This document shows positions 6,239-12,127 of a stretch of 12,649 bases of DNA, one piece after another. The position numbers and the translations under genes were made by a program. Positions within the stretch are counted from its first letter, which is position 1. Every line of letters begins with the position of its first letter. The stretch covers positions 1 through 12,649 of the forward strand of contig JBJHBH010000094.1 in assembly GCA_050485365.1 (NCBI GenBank), in the 5' to 3' direction. The notes below the pieces were generated by a model. That model saw only the letters and a program-made list of their open reading frames with translations, ran no database searches and was not told the origin of the DNA. The DNA is from JARFUG01 sp050485365. GTDB lineage: Bacteria > Desulfobacterota > Desulfuromonadia > Desulfuromonadales > JACZKF01.

Positions 6239-6826
6239 TCAGCGGGCGATAACTTTAAAGAATTTCGCCAGATAATCGATTCCCGACCACATGGTCAGGG
6301 CGAAGGAGATCCAGAAGAAGAAGAGTCCCGCGGTATGCATCGAGGCGTGCAGGATCTGCCACTGTACACCGAAAAACCAGTAGTAGTCATAGTGCAGCAG
6401 CAACCCGACAATGGCGACCATCTGGAAGATCGTCTTGTATTTGCCGAGCTCGCTGGCGGCGATGACGATCCCTTCGGCGGAGGCGATGGAGCGCAGCCCC
6501 GTCACGATCATCTCGCGGGCGAGAATGAGAAAGACGGCCCAGGCCGGGATTCTCCCCAGGGGGATGAGCATGATCAGGGCGGCCATGACGATGAGCTTGT
6601 CCGCCAGGGGGTCGAGAAATTTGCCGAGGACGGTGACCACCTGCCATTTGCGGGCGAGCCATCCGTCGATCCAGTCGGTCACCGCCGCGGCGCTGAAGAC
6701 GGCCGCCGCCCACATCGCAGCGCCCCGCCCCTCGAAGTGCATCAGAACGATCAGCAGAGGGATGGCCGCGATGCGGCCGAGGGTGAGGATGTTCGGAAGG
6801 TTGAGAAGCCCCGAGCGCGCGCTCAT
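6239..6826 (-). CDS. pgsA: CDP-diacylglycerol--glycerol-3-phosphate 3-phosphatidyltransferase
   Basis: 195 residues, the normal size. This integral membrane enzyme makes phosphatidylglycerophosphate, the first committed step to phosphatidylglycerol and cardiolipin. The CDP-alcohol phosphatidyltransferase signature D-G-x2-A-R-x8-G-x3-D-x3-D is complete: Asp51, Asp54-Gly55, Ala58-Arg59, Gly68, Asp72 and Asp76. LPNILTLGRIAAIPLL at the N-terminus and several hydrophobic segments fit the family's membrane topology. The ATG at 6826 overlaps the stop of the transglycosylase gene as ATGA, so the two are coupled; the long frame back to 7453 was rejected because it is only the shadow of that gene. No clear terminator follows before the tRNA promoter at 6196. 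Confidence 0.94.
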   Translation of the reverse strand: MSARSGLLNLPNILTLGRIAAIPLLIVLMHFEGRGAAMWAAAVFSAAAVTDWIDGWLARKWQVVTVLGKFLDPLADKLIVMAALIMLIPLGRIPAWAVFLILAREMIVTGLRSIASAEGIVIAASELGKYKTIFQMVAIVGLLLHYDYYWFFGVQWQILHASMHTAGLFFFWISFALTMWSGIDYLAKFFKVIAR

Positions 6827-7416
6827 AAGGAAGATCCGCCGCCCTGGCGATAGTTCAGAAGAAAGCGCTTCACGCGCTCGACATAGGTGCGTGTCTCGGC
6901 GAAAGGCGGTATGCCGCCGTGGCGTTTGACGGCATTGGGGCCCGCGTTGTACGCCGCCAGGGCCAGGTCGAGATCGCCTTCGAACTCGTCGAGCATCATG
7001 CGAAGATAGCGGCTGCCTCCTCGAATGTTCTGTTCGGGGTCGAAGGGATCGTCGATTCCGAGATAACGGGCCGTGTCGGGAATGAGCTGCATGAAGCCGA
7101 TGGCCCCCTTTGACGAGACGGCGCTGGGGTTGTAGTTGCTCTCGGCCCGGATGACGGCCCGAAGGAGCGCCTCTTCCAGGTTGAACATAAAAGCGTAGCG
7201 GGAGATCAGCTCGCTCAGGTCGGTGAGCGTCCCGGCCGCAGGGGCGCTCCCTTTTCGGTGCAGGGTGAATTTGCCGTGGGTCGGTGCATTGGTGAAGTGA
7301 ACCACCCCGTTTTCGTCGACGTAGCGGTAGATATCTGCCGAAGATTCGTCGGCGAGACCAAACGACAAGACGAGAACGACGACGGCGATCCATCGTCTCC
7401 CAGAGTGCTCTCCCAC
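6823..7416 (-). CDS. Secreted lytic transglycosylase with N-terminal DUF4124-like domain
   Basis: 197 residues from a GTG at 7416. This start has AGGGAG about 5 nt upstream, sits just below a good promoter (7442-7469) and gives a signal peptide (RR, hydrophobic IAVVVLVLSFGLA, cleavage likely after Ala27). The ATG at 7548 would lie upstream of that promoter. After the signal comes DIYRYVDENGVVHFTNAP, typical of the small DUF4124 domain, then a soluble-lytic-transglycosylase (SLT) domain: AVIRAESNYNPSAVSSKG with catalytic Glu92, GFMQLIPDTARYLGI, and LALAAYNAGPNAV. It cleaves peptidoglycan between N-acetylmuramic acid and N-acetylglucosamine in the periplasm. It is co-transcribed with pgsA through a 4-nt overlap, linking wall turnover and membrane lipid synthesis. 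Confidence 0.9.
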   Translation of the reverse strand: MGEHSGRRWIAVVVLVLSFGLADESSADIYRYVDENGVVHFTNAPTHGKFTLHRKGSAPAAGTLTDLSELISRYAFMFNLEEALLRAVIRAESNYNPSAVSSKGAIGFMQLIPDTARYLGIDDPFDPEQNIRGGSRYLRMMLDEFEGDLDLALAAYNAGPNAVKRHGGIPPFAETRTYVERVKRFLLNYRQGGGSSL

Positions 7417-7441
7417 GGGCGCTCCCTGCTTCAACGAGTGA

Positions 7442-7469
7442 AATATAACCCAAAAAACGTGTGTTTCAA
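7442..7469 (-). promoter_or_regulatory. Promoter of the transglycosylase-pgsA unit
   Basis: On the minus strand TTGAAA (7469-7464), 16 nt, TATATT (7447-7442). Transcription would begin near 7435, leaving about a 20-nt leader to the GTG at 7416. It is divergent from the nadB promoter; the two -35 boxes are 23 nt apart. Confidence 0.72.
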
Positions 7470-7492
7470 CCTGCTTAGCGACGGCAAAAACC

Positions 7493-7521
7493 TTGACAAG
7501 GCGTCGGGGGGGATCGATAAT
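7493..7521 (+). promoter_or_regulatory. Promoter of nadB
   Basis: TTGACA (7493-7498), exactly consensus, 17-nt spacer, GATAAT (7516-7521), one base from consensus. Transcription should start near 7528, giving a leader of about 100 nt before the nadB ATG. No riboswitch of the NAD family or known NAD-repressor site was recognised in that leader. Confidence 0.8.
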
Positions 7522-7631
7522 TGGCCCCTTGCGATGGGACGGGAACAAGGCGCCCCGCCCGATTCAATGCAACATGAATACCATGATTGCCGTTTCGGCT
7601 CCTCCCTTTTTTGCAGCCCAGAGGCCCCGTC

Positions 7632-9233
7632 ATGAAAGTTAAAACAGATTTCCTGGTGATCGGCAGCGGCATCGCCGGCCTTTCCTACGCCCTGAAAGTC
7701 GCCGAGCACGGAACCGTCGCCCTCGTCACCAAGAGGGAAATCGCCGAGACGGCCACCAACCTGGCCCAGGGAGGGATTGCCGCCGTCCTGTCGAGCGAAG
7801 ATTCCTTCGAAGCGCACCTGCAGGACACCATGGTCGCCGGAGCGCACCTCTCCCATGAGGACGTCGTGCGCATGGTGGTCGAGGCCGGCCCCAAAGCGAT
7901 CGAGGATCTGATCGCCTGGGGCGTTCAGTTCAGCCGGAACGACGACGGCACCTACGACCTCACCCGCGAGGGAGGACATTGCGCGCGGCGGATTCTGCAC
8001 GCCAAGGACATCACCGGACGCGAGATCGAACGGGCACTGGTCGAGTCGGTGCTCCGACACCCCAACATCGCCCTCTTCGAGCACCATATCGCCGTCGATC
8101 TGATCACCGAAGCGAAGCTCTCGCCGGGCCTCAAAAACCCCGGGCGCTGCCTGGGTGCCTACATCCTCGACATTCAGGGGAATGAGGTCCTCACCTTCGG
8201 GGCGCGCGTGACGGTGCTGGCCACCGGCGGAGCGGGCAAGGTCTATCTGTACACCTGCAACCCCGATATCGCCACCGGTGACGGCGTCGCCATGGCCTAC
8301 CGGGCGGGCGCGACCGTCGCCAACATGGAGTTCATGCAGTTTCACCCCACTACTCTGTACCATCCCCACGCCAAGCGCTTCCTCATCTCCGAGGCGGTGC
8401 GCGGCGAGGGGGCGATCCTGCGTCGCCGGGACGGCACCGCCTTCATGGAACAGTACCATCCCCTGAAGGATCTCGCCCCCCGCGACATCGTGGCGCGGGC
8501 CATCGACAGCGAGATGAAGATCCACGGCGACGACTGCGTCTATCTCGACATCACCCATCGCGACGCCGCCTACATCAAGGAACGCTTCCCCAACATCTAC
8601 GAAACGTGCCTCTCCTTCGGCATCGACATGGCGCGCGAGCCGCTGCCCGTTGTGCCGGCCGCCCACTATCTTTGCGGCGGGGTGCAGGTCGATCCGTGGG
8701 GAGAGTCCGATATTCCCGGACTGTTCGCCATCGGCGAGGTCTCCTGCACGGGGCTGCACGGCGCCAACCGCCTGGCGAGCAACAGCCTGCTCGAAGGAGT
8801 CGTCTATGCGCAGCGTGCCGCCATGCGTTCTCTCGAACGCACGGCCGAAGCGCCCTCCCCCTTCCCTCCCATCCCTCCGTGGGACCCCGGCTCCGCGCGA
8901 AACAGCGACGAAGAGGTGGTGGTCGCCCACAACTGGGACGAGGTGCGCCGCTGCATGTGGAACTACGTCGGGATCGTTCGCTCAAGCAAACGCCTCGTGC
9001 GCGCGCTGCGCCGCATTCAGATGATCCAGGAAGAGATCACCGACTACTACTGGGATTTTTACATCACCTCGGATCTGATCGAGCTGCGCAACATCACCAC
9101 CGTGGCCGAGCTCATCGTCCGCAGCGCCCTCGAGCGCACCGAGAGCCGCGGCCTGCACTACACCATCGACTACCCCGAGACGGACGATCGCCAGTGGAAG
9201 CGCGATACGGTTATGAGGAAGGGCAGGCTATAG
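7632..9233 (+). CDS. nadB: L-aspartate oxidase
   Basis: 533 residues from the ATG at 7632 (AGAGG 8 nt upstream). The frame opens at 7587, but the family N-terminus MKVKTDFLVIGSGIAGLS begins at this ATG. The flavoprotein oxidises L-aspartate to iminoaspartate, the first step of de novo NAD synthesis, and can use fumarate under anaerobic conditions. Motifs: FAD dinucleotide GSGIAG (11-16), TNLAQGGIAAV, GGHCARRILHAKDITG, ATGGAGKVYLYTCNP, EFMQFHPTTLY, SEAVRGEGAILR, APRDIVARAID, PAAHYLCGGVQVD, and GLHGANRLASNSLLEGVVYAQRAA, followed by the C-terminal three-helix domain. Its TAG stop lies inside the 7-base repeat element, so the last few residues are read from repeat sequence. nadA and nadC are not in the window. 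Confidence 0.96.
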   Translation: MKVKTDFLVIGSGIAGLSYALKVAEHGTVALVTKREIAETATNLAQGGIAAVLSSEDSFEAHLQDTMVAGAHLSHEDVVRMVVEAGPKAIEDLIAWGVQFSRNDDGTYDLTREGGHCARRILHAKDITGREIERALVESVLRHPNIALFEHHIAVDLITEAKLSPGLKNPGRCLGAYILDIQGNEVLTFGARVTVLATGGAGKVYLYTCNPDIATGDGVAMAYRAGATVANMEFMQFHPTTLYHPHAKRFLISEAVRGEGAILRRRDGTAFMEQYHPLKDLAPRDIVARAIDSEMKIHGDDCVYLDITHRDAAYIKERFPNIYETCLSFGIDMAREPLPVVPAAHYLCGGVQVDPWGESDIPGLFAIGEVSCTGLHGANRLASNSLLEGVVYAQRAAMRSLERTAEAPSPFPPIPPWDPGSARNSDEEVVVAHNWDEVRRCMWNYVGIVRSSKRLVRALRRIQMIQEEITDYYWDFYITSDLIELRNITTVAELIVRSALERTESRGLHYTIDYPETDDRQWKRDTVMRKGRL

Positions 9234-9312
9234 GTTTTCAGGCGATGGGCTATAGGCGATGGGCAACACCTGTACATCTTTTCCCATTGCCTCTTGCCCC
9301 TTGCCTCTCGCC
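9226..9312. repeat. Palindromic array of degenerate 7-base units (nadB-aroQ)
   Basis: Units of the type GGCgATG run at 9226-9232 (GGCTATA), 9241-9247 (GGCGATG), 9248-9254 (GGCTATA), 9255-9261 (GGCGATG) and 9262-9268 (GGCAACA). After a centre of about 16 nt come units of the reverse-complement type: CATTGCC (9285-9291), TCTTGCC (9292-9298), CCTTGCC (9299-9305) and TCTCGCC (9306-9312). GGCGATGGG (9255-9263) can pair with CCCATTGCC (9283-9291) using one G-U pair. The array contains the nadB stop codon. No U-tract follows, so it is not a classical terminator. Confidence 0.75.
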
Positions 9313-9335
9313 TGCTTCTAAAAGGAGTTTGCGAT

Positions 9336-9608
9336 TTGAATATCGACGAAATACGCATCGAAATCGACCGCCTGGATGACGAATTGCTTCGGATCTTCAA
9401 CGACCGGGCCGCGCTGGCGCTCAAGATCGGCGAGATCAAGAAGGAGCGCGGCATCCCCGTCTACGATCCGGGTCGTGAGAAGCGGATTTTCGACCGCATG
9501 CAGGCGGCCAACCCCGGCCCATTGGAGAACAGCGCCATCGTGCGCCTTTTCGAGCGCGTCATCGACGAATCGCGGCGCCTTGAGCGCATCCGGACGAAAG
9601 GACTCTGA
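9336..9608 (+). CDS. aroQ: Chorismate mutase, AroQ type (monofunctional)
   Basis: 90 residues from a TTG at 9336, preceded by AAAGGAG. The only in-frame ATG (9294) lies in the repeat array and has no Shine-Dalgarno. The enzyme rearranges chorismate to prephenate for phenylalanine and tyrosine. The all-helical AroQ active-site set is present at the spacing of the E. coli P-protein domain: Arg7, Arg24, Lys35, Asp44, Arg47 and Glu48, with Ser79 near the end. The residue matching the E. coli active-site Gln appears to be Glu83, as in fungal mutases. It stands alone, without prephenate dehydratase or a DAHP synthase domain fused, and is followed 2 nt after its stop by the DAHP-synthase-like regulatory domain gene, so the two are surely co-translated. 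Confidence 0.9.
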   Translation: MNIDEIRIEIDRLDDELLRIFNDRAALALKIGEIKKERGIPVYDPGREKRIFDRMQAANPGPLENSAIVRLFERVIDESRRLERIRTKGL

Positions 9609-9610
9609 AC

Positions 9611-9820
9611 ATGCTCGTGGTGATGAGCCGCAAGGCTACCGAGGACGATCTGCAGCAGGTGAAGCACTACCTGATCGAACGCGACTTCGATTTCCACCAG
9701 TCGACCGGCGCCAACCGCGTCATCATCGGCGTCATCGGCGACACCCACACCATTGACAAGGATGAACTGCGCGCGCTGCCCGGCGTGCTCGAAGTCTTCA
9801 AAATCCCGGACGAAGATTAG
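9611..9820 (+). CDS. Stand-alone ferredoxin-like regulatory domain of DAHP synthase type
   Basis: 69 residues; ATG at 9611 with AAGGA 8 nt upstream, overlapping the aroQ 3' end. The pattern MLVVMSRKATEDDL, then HQSTGANRVIIGVIGD (33-48), then LRALPGVLEVFKIP matches the N-terminal ferredoxin-like domain of type I-beta DAHP synthases such as the Thermotoga enzyme, where it closes over the active site and mediates feedback by aromatic amino acids. The reading frame stops exactly where the linker to the catalytic barrel would begin, and a terminator follows at 9861; no barrel sequence is seen. It is either a free regulatory subunit or a clean remnant of a lost fused gene. The intact frame, good RBS and tight linkage to chorismate mutase favour function (inference). 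Confidence 0.82.
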   Translation: MLVVMSRKATEDDLQQVKHYLIERDFDFHQSTGANRVIIGVIGDTHTIDKDELRALPGVLEVFKIPDED

Positions 9821-9860
9821 TTCGCGGGTCCTGGTCTAAAAAAGTAGGTGGATTCACGAC

Positions 9861-9884
9861 AAAAGGCGCCAAGAGGCGCCTTTT
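9861..9884. terminator. Bidirectional Rho-independent terminator
   Basis: AAAAGGCGCC (9861-9870), AAGA loop, GGCGCCTTTT (9875-9884), then GCTTTATT. The minus-strand version also ends in TTTT, so it serves both the nadB-aroQ unit (stop 9820) and pyrE (stop 9918), which converge here. Confidence 0.93.
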
Positions 9885-9917
9885 GCTTTATTCGATCTGA
9901 AATCCGACCTCGAATTC

Positions 9918-10478
9918 TTATTTTCCAACCACCTGTGTTTTGGTGAAGACCGCACGCAGGGCGACCCCCTGCCCTTCGATGTTGTCCCGGGCGCCTTCCT
10001 CACGATCGACCAGAGTGACGATGCCGACGACGTCGAGCCCCTCTTCGCGCGCCCGGTCGACCGCCTTCATTGACGAACCGCCGGTGGTGGTGACGTCCTC
10101 GACGATGACGACGCGTGACCCCGGCGGCAGGTTCTTGCGCCCTTCGAGCCATTGACCGGTGCCGTGCCCCTTGGGCTCCTTGCGGATGATGAAGGCGTGC
10201 ACCGGCGTCCCTTCAAGGGCCGCCGCGATGGAGGTGGCGGTGGCGATGGGGTCGGCGCCGAGGGTCAGGCCGCCGACGCCGTGAATCGGGCCGTCGAACT
10301 TTTTGACTTCCTGCCAGAATGCCTTGCCGACCAGAAGGCCGCCGGTGGCGTGCAGCGCCGTCTGCTTGCCGTCGAAATAGAAGTTGCTCTTGCGCCCCGA
10401 GGCGAGGGTCACCTCGCGCTCTTCGTACGAAAGCTCGCGGATGATCCGCGTCAGTTCGTCTCTCTCCTGCTGAGTCAT
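9918..10478 (-). CDS. pyrE: Orotate phosphoribosyltransferase
   Basis: 186 residues from the ATG at 10478, which has AGGAG 7 nt upstream; the upstream extension to 10526 reads through the repeat array and was rejected. The enzyme joins orotate to PRPP to make OMP in pyrimidine synthesis. Landmarks are LASGRKSNFYFDGKQ (26-39), the flexible catalytic loop RKEPKGHGTG (99-108), and the PRPP-binding motif VVIVEDVTTTGGSS (123-136). It lies 97 nt downstream of purF on the same strand, separated by the second 7-base repeat array and a U-rich stretch just before the Shine-Dalgarno, so it may be read from the purF transcript with some termination in between. Confidence 0.95.
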   Translation of the reverse strand: MTQQERDELTRIIRELSYEEREVTLASGRKSNFYFDGKQTALHATGGLLVGKAFWQEVKKFDGPIHGVGGLTLGADPIATATSIAAALEGTPVHAFIIRKEPKGHGTGQWLEGRKNLPPGSRVVIVEDVTTTGGSSMKAVDRAREEGLDVVGIVTLVDREEGARDNIEGQGVALRAVFTKTQVVGK

Positions 10479-10506
10479 TGAAAATCTCCTGTAAAAATAA
10501 ATCCAA

Positions 10507-10568
10507 ATCCAGGATCCGGAAGCCAAAATCCGCAGACAACCTGGCTTTAGCTCCTGGCTTCTGGCTCC
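10507..10568. repeat. Palindromic array of degenerate 7-base units (purF-pyrE)
   Basis: Successive units are ATCCAGG (10507-10513), ATCCGGA (10514-10520), AGCCAAA (10521-10527), ATCCGCA (10528-10534), GACAACC (10535-10541), TGGCTTT (10542-10548), AGCTCC (six bases, 10549-10554), TGGCTTC (10555-10561) and TGGCTCC (10562-10568). The left units (A-T/G-CC-A) are reverse complements of the right units (TGGCT). On the minus strand the arms CCAGGA and AAGCCA can fold with TGGCTT and TCCTGG, and a U-rich run (10502-10492) follows before the pyrE Shine-Dalgarno, so a weak attenuator is possible. Confidence 0.72.
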
Positions 10569-10575
10569 TGCCCTT

Positions 10576-11976
10576 TCAGAACAATCCCAACTGACTGTCG
10601 TCCTTCAACCGGGGGAATTTGATGGGATACTGGCCGCTGAAACAGGCGTGGCAGAAGTTGGGGACCTTGCCGTTGCCGGCGGACGCCAGAAGCCCCTCCA
10701 GAGAAAGGTATCCCAGGGTGTCGGAGGTGATGTAGCGGTTGATCTCCTCCACCGAGTGGGACGATGAGATGAGCTCCTTGCGCGTCGGGGTGTCGATGCC
10801 GTAGTAACACGGAAAGCTCGTCGGGGGGCTGGAGATGCGCATGTGGATCTCCTTGGCGCCGGCGTTGCGGATCATCTTGATGATCTTGCGGGCGGTGGTG
10901 CCGCGCACGATGGAGTCGTCGATGACGACGACGCGTTTGCCCTCGATGACCTCGCGCACCGGGTTGAGCTTGATCTTCACCCCGAAGTGGCGGATCGACT
11001 GCTGCGGCTCGATGAAGGTGCGCCCGACGTAGTGGTTGCGGATCAGGCCAAGCTGGAAGGGGATCCCAGATTCCTCGGCGTAGCCGATGGCGGCCGGCGT
11101 CCCCGAGTCGGGGATGGAGATCACCACGTCGGCCTCGACGGGGAATTCGCGCGCGAGCTGTCGGCCGAACTCCTTGCGCACCCGGTAGACCTGGCTGCCG
11201 AAGATTGTGCTGTCGGGGCGGGCGAAATAGATGAACTCGAAGATGCACGGCGTCGGCGTCGATTTGGGGAAGGGGGTGTAGGATTTGAGCCCCTCCTTGT
11301 CGATGACGATCATCTCCCCAGGCTCGATCTCGCGGATGAATTCGGCCTCGATCAGGTCGAGGGCGCACGTCTCGGACGCAACGATGTAGGCGCCGTCGAG
11401 CTTGCCGAGGATCAGGGGGCGAAAGCCGTGGGGGTCACGAACGGCCACCATGCGCGTCTCGGTGAGCAGAACGACGCTGTAGGCCCCCTTGACGGCCTGA
11501 AGCGCCTCGGTCAGGCGCTCGACGAGGGAATCGCTTCGGGCGTGCGCCAGCATGTGGATGATGACTTCGGTGTCCGCGGTGGTCGAGAAGATCGATCCGC
11601 GCTGCTCCAGGTCGTTGCGGACCTCCTGCGCGTTCACCAGGTTGCCATTGTGCGCCACCGCGATCGACCCGCGGGCGTAATCGACCATGATCGGCTGGCA
11701 GTTCTTGAAATCGTTCCCCCCGGCAGTCGAGTAACGCACATGTCCGATGGCGCTTTTGCCGGGGAGCTCGGCGAAAACTTCGTCTTTCTTGAAGACGTCC
11801 GCGACCAGACCCATCCCCTTGTGGGCTCTCAGCCGATGGCCGTCCGAGGCGACGATGCCGCAGCTCTCCTGGCCGCGGTGTTGAAGTGAGTACAGACCGA
11901 GATAGGTGAGATTGGCGGCTTCGGGGTGACCGAAGATGCCGAAGACGCCGCATTCTTCCTTGAGCTTGTCGAACAT
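10576..11976 (-). CDS. purF: Amidophosphoribosyltransferase
   Basis: 466 residues. It catalyses the first committed step of purine synthesis: PRPP plus glutamine gives phosphoribosylamine. The N-terminal Ntn glutaminase has a short propeptide (8 residues) before Cys9 in EECGVFGIFG, then LQHRGQESCGI and HVRYSTAGGN. The phosphoribosyltransferase domain has the PRPP motif VVVIDDSIVRGTT (349-361). Cys244, Cys390 and the pair Cys442/Cys445 (FCHACFSGQYP) match the four ligands of the [4Fe-4S] cluster of Bacillus-type PurF, so this is the iron-sulfur, propeptide-processed class, oxygen sensitive and fitting for an anaerobe. The ATG at 11976 has GAGGAG about 11 nt upstream. A terminator after purQ (12083-12120) implies an own promoter in 11977-12080. 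Confidence 0.96.
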   Translation of the reverse strand: MFDKLKEECGVFGIFGHPEAANLTYLGLYSLQHRGQESCGIVASDGHRLRAHKGMGLVADVFKKDEVFAELPGKSAIGHVRYSTAGGNDFKNCQPIMVDYARGSIAVAHNGNLVNAQEVRNDLEQRGSIFSTTADTEVIIHMLAHARSDSLVERLTEALQAVKGAYSVVLLTETRMVAVRDPHGFRPLILGKLDGAYIVASETCALDLIEAEFIREIEPGEMIVIDKEGLKSYTPFPKSTPTPCIFEFIYFARPDSTIFGSQVYRVRKEFGRQLAREFPVEADVVISIPDSGTPAAIGYAEESGIPFQLGLIRNHYVGRTFIEPQQSIRHFGVKIKLNPVREVIEGKRVVVIDDSIVRGTTARKIIKMIRNAGAKEIHMRISSPPTSFPCYYGIDTPTRKELISSSHSVEEINRYITSDTLGYLSLEGLLASAGNGKVPNFCHACFSGQYPIKFPRLKDDSQLGLF

Positions 11977-12005
11977 GGAGGGACCGACTCCTCTATGGGA
12001 TTTTG

Positions 12006-12074
12006 GCGATCCGGGCGGCGGATCGCGGTGGTTCCGGCGGACATACCTGACTGCAGCGGTCAGATTACCACCGC
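12006..12074 (-). promoter_or_regulatory. Structured leader of purF (nested inverted repeats)
   Basis: The 150 nt between purQ and purF contain three inverted repeats. GCGATCCG/CGGATCGC (12006-12013 with 12019-12026) is perfect with a 5-nt loop. GCGGTGGT/ACCACCGC (12025-12032 with 12067-12074) is perfect and encloses CTGAC/GTCAG (12047-12051 with 12059-12063). The first and second overlap by 2 nt, so full formation of both is exclusive. It does not match the purine riboswitch core as I know it. A TAATCT word at 12067-12062 could be a -10, but its -35 is poor. Confidence 0.45.
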
Positions 12075-12082
12075 AGGAATTA

Positions 12083-12120
12083 AAAAAGAAAGACCCCGCG
12101 GGATAAAAGGTTCCGCGGGG
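12083..12120 (-). terminator. Rho-independent terminator after purQ
   Basis: On the minus strand CCCCGCGG (12120-12113) pairs with CCGCGGGG (12101-12094), loop of 11 nt, followed by TCTTTCTTTTTTA (12093-12081). It lies 7 nt past the purQ stop and separates purQ from purF. Confidence 0.9.
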
Positions 12121-12127
12121 ATCTCGC

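Noticed and set aside
7528..7631. Riboswitch or NAD-responsive operator in the nadB leader
   Set aside because: The leader is about 100 nt with no recognisable conserved core and only short GC-rich pairings.
7431..8930. 499-codon minus-strand frame opposite nadB
   Set aside because: The + frame is an unmistakable L-aspartate oxidase with promoter and RBS; the opposite frame is a GC shadow.
9226..9312. CRISPR array
   Set aside because: Units are 7 nt, degenerate and contiguous, with inverted halves; there are no 20-40 nt repeats with spacers and no cas genes.
9611..9820. ACT-domain protein or random small ORF
   Set aside because: The IGVIGD core and the LPGV-EV ending fit the DAHP-synthase ferredoxin-like domain better than an ACT domain, and the RBS and spacing to aroQ argue against chance.
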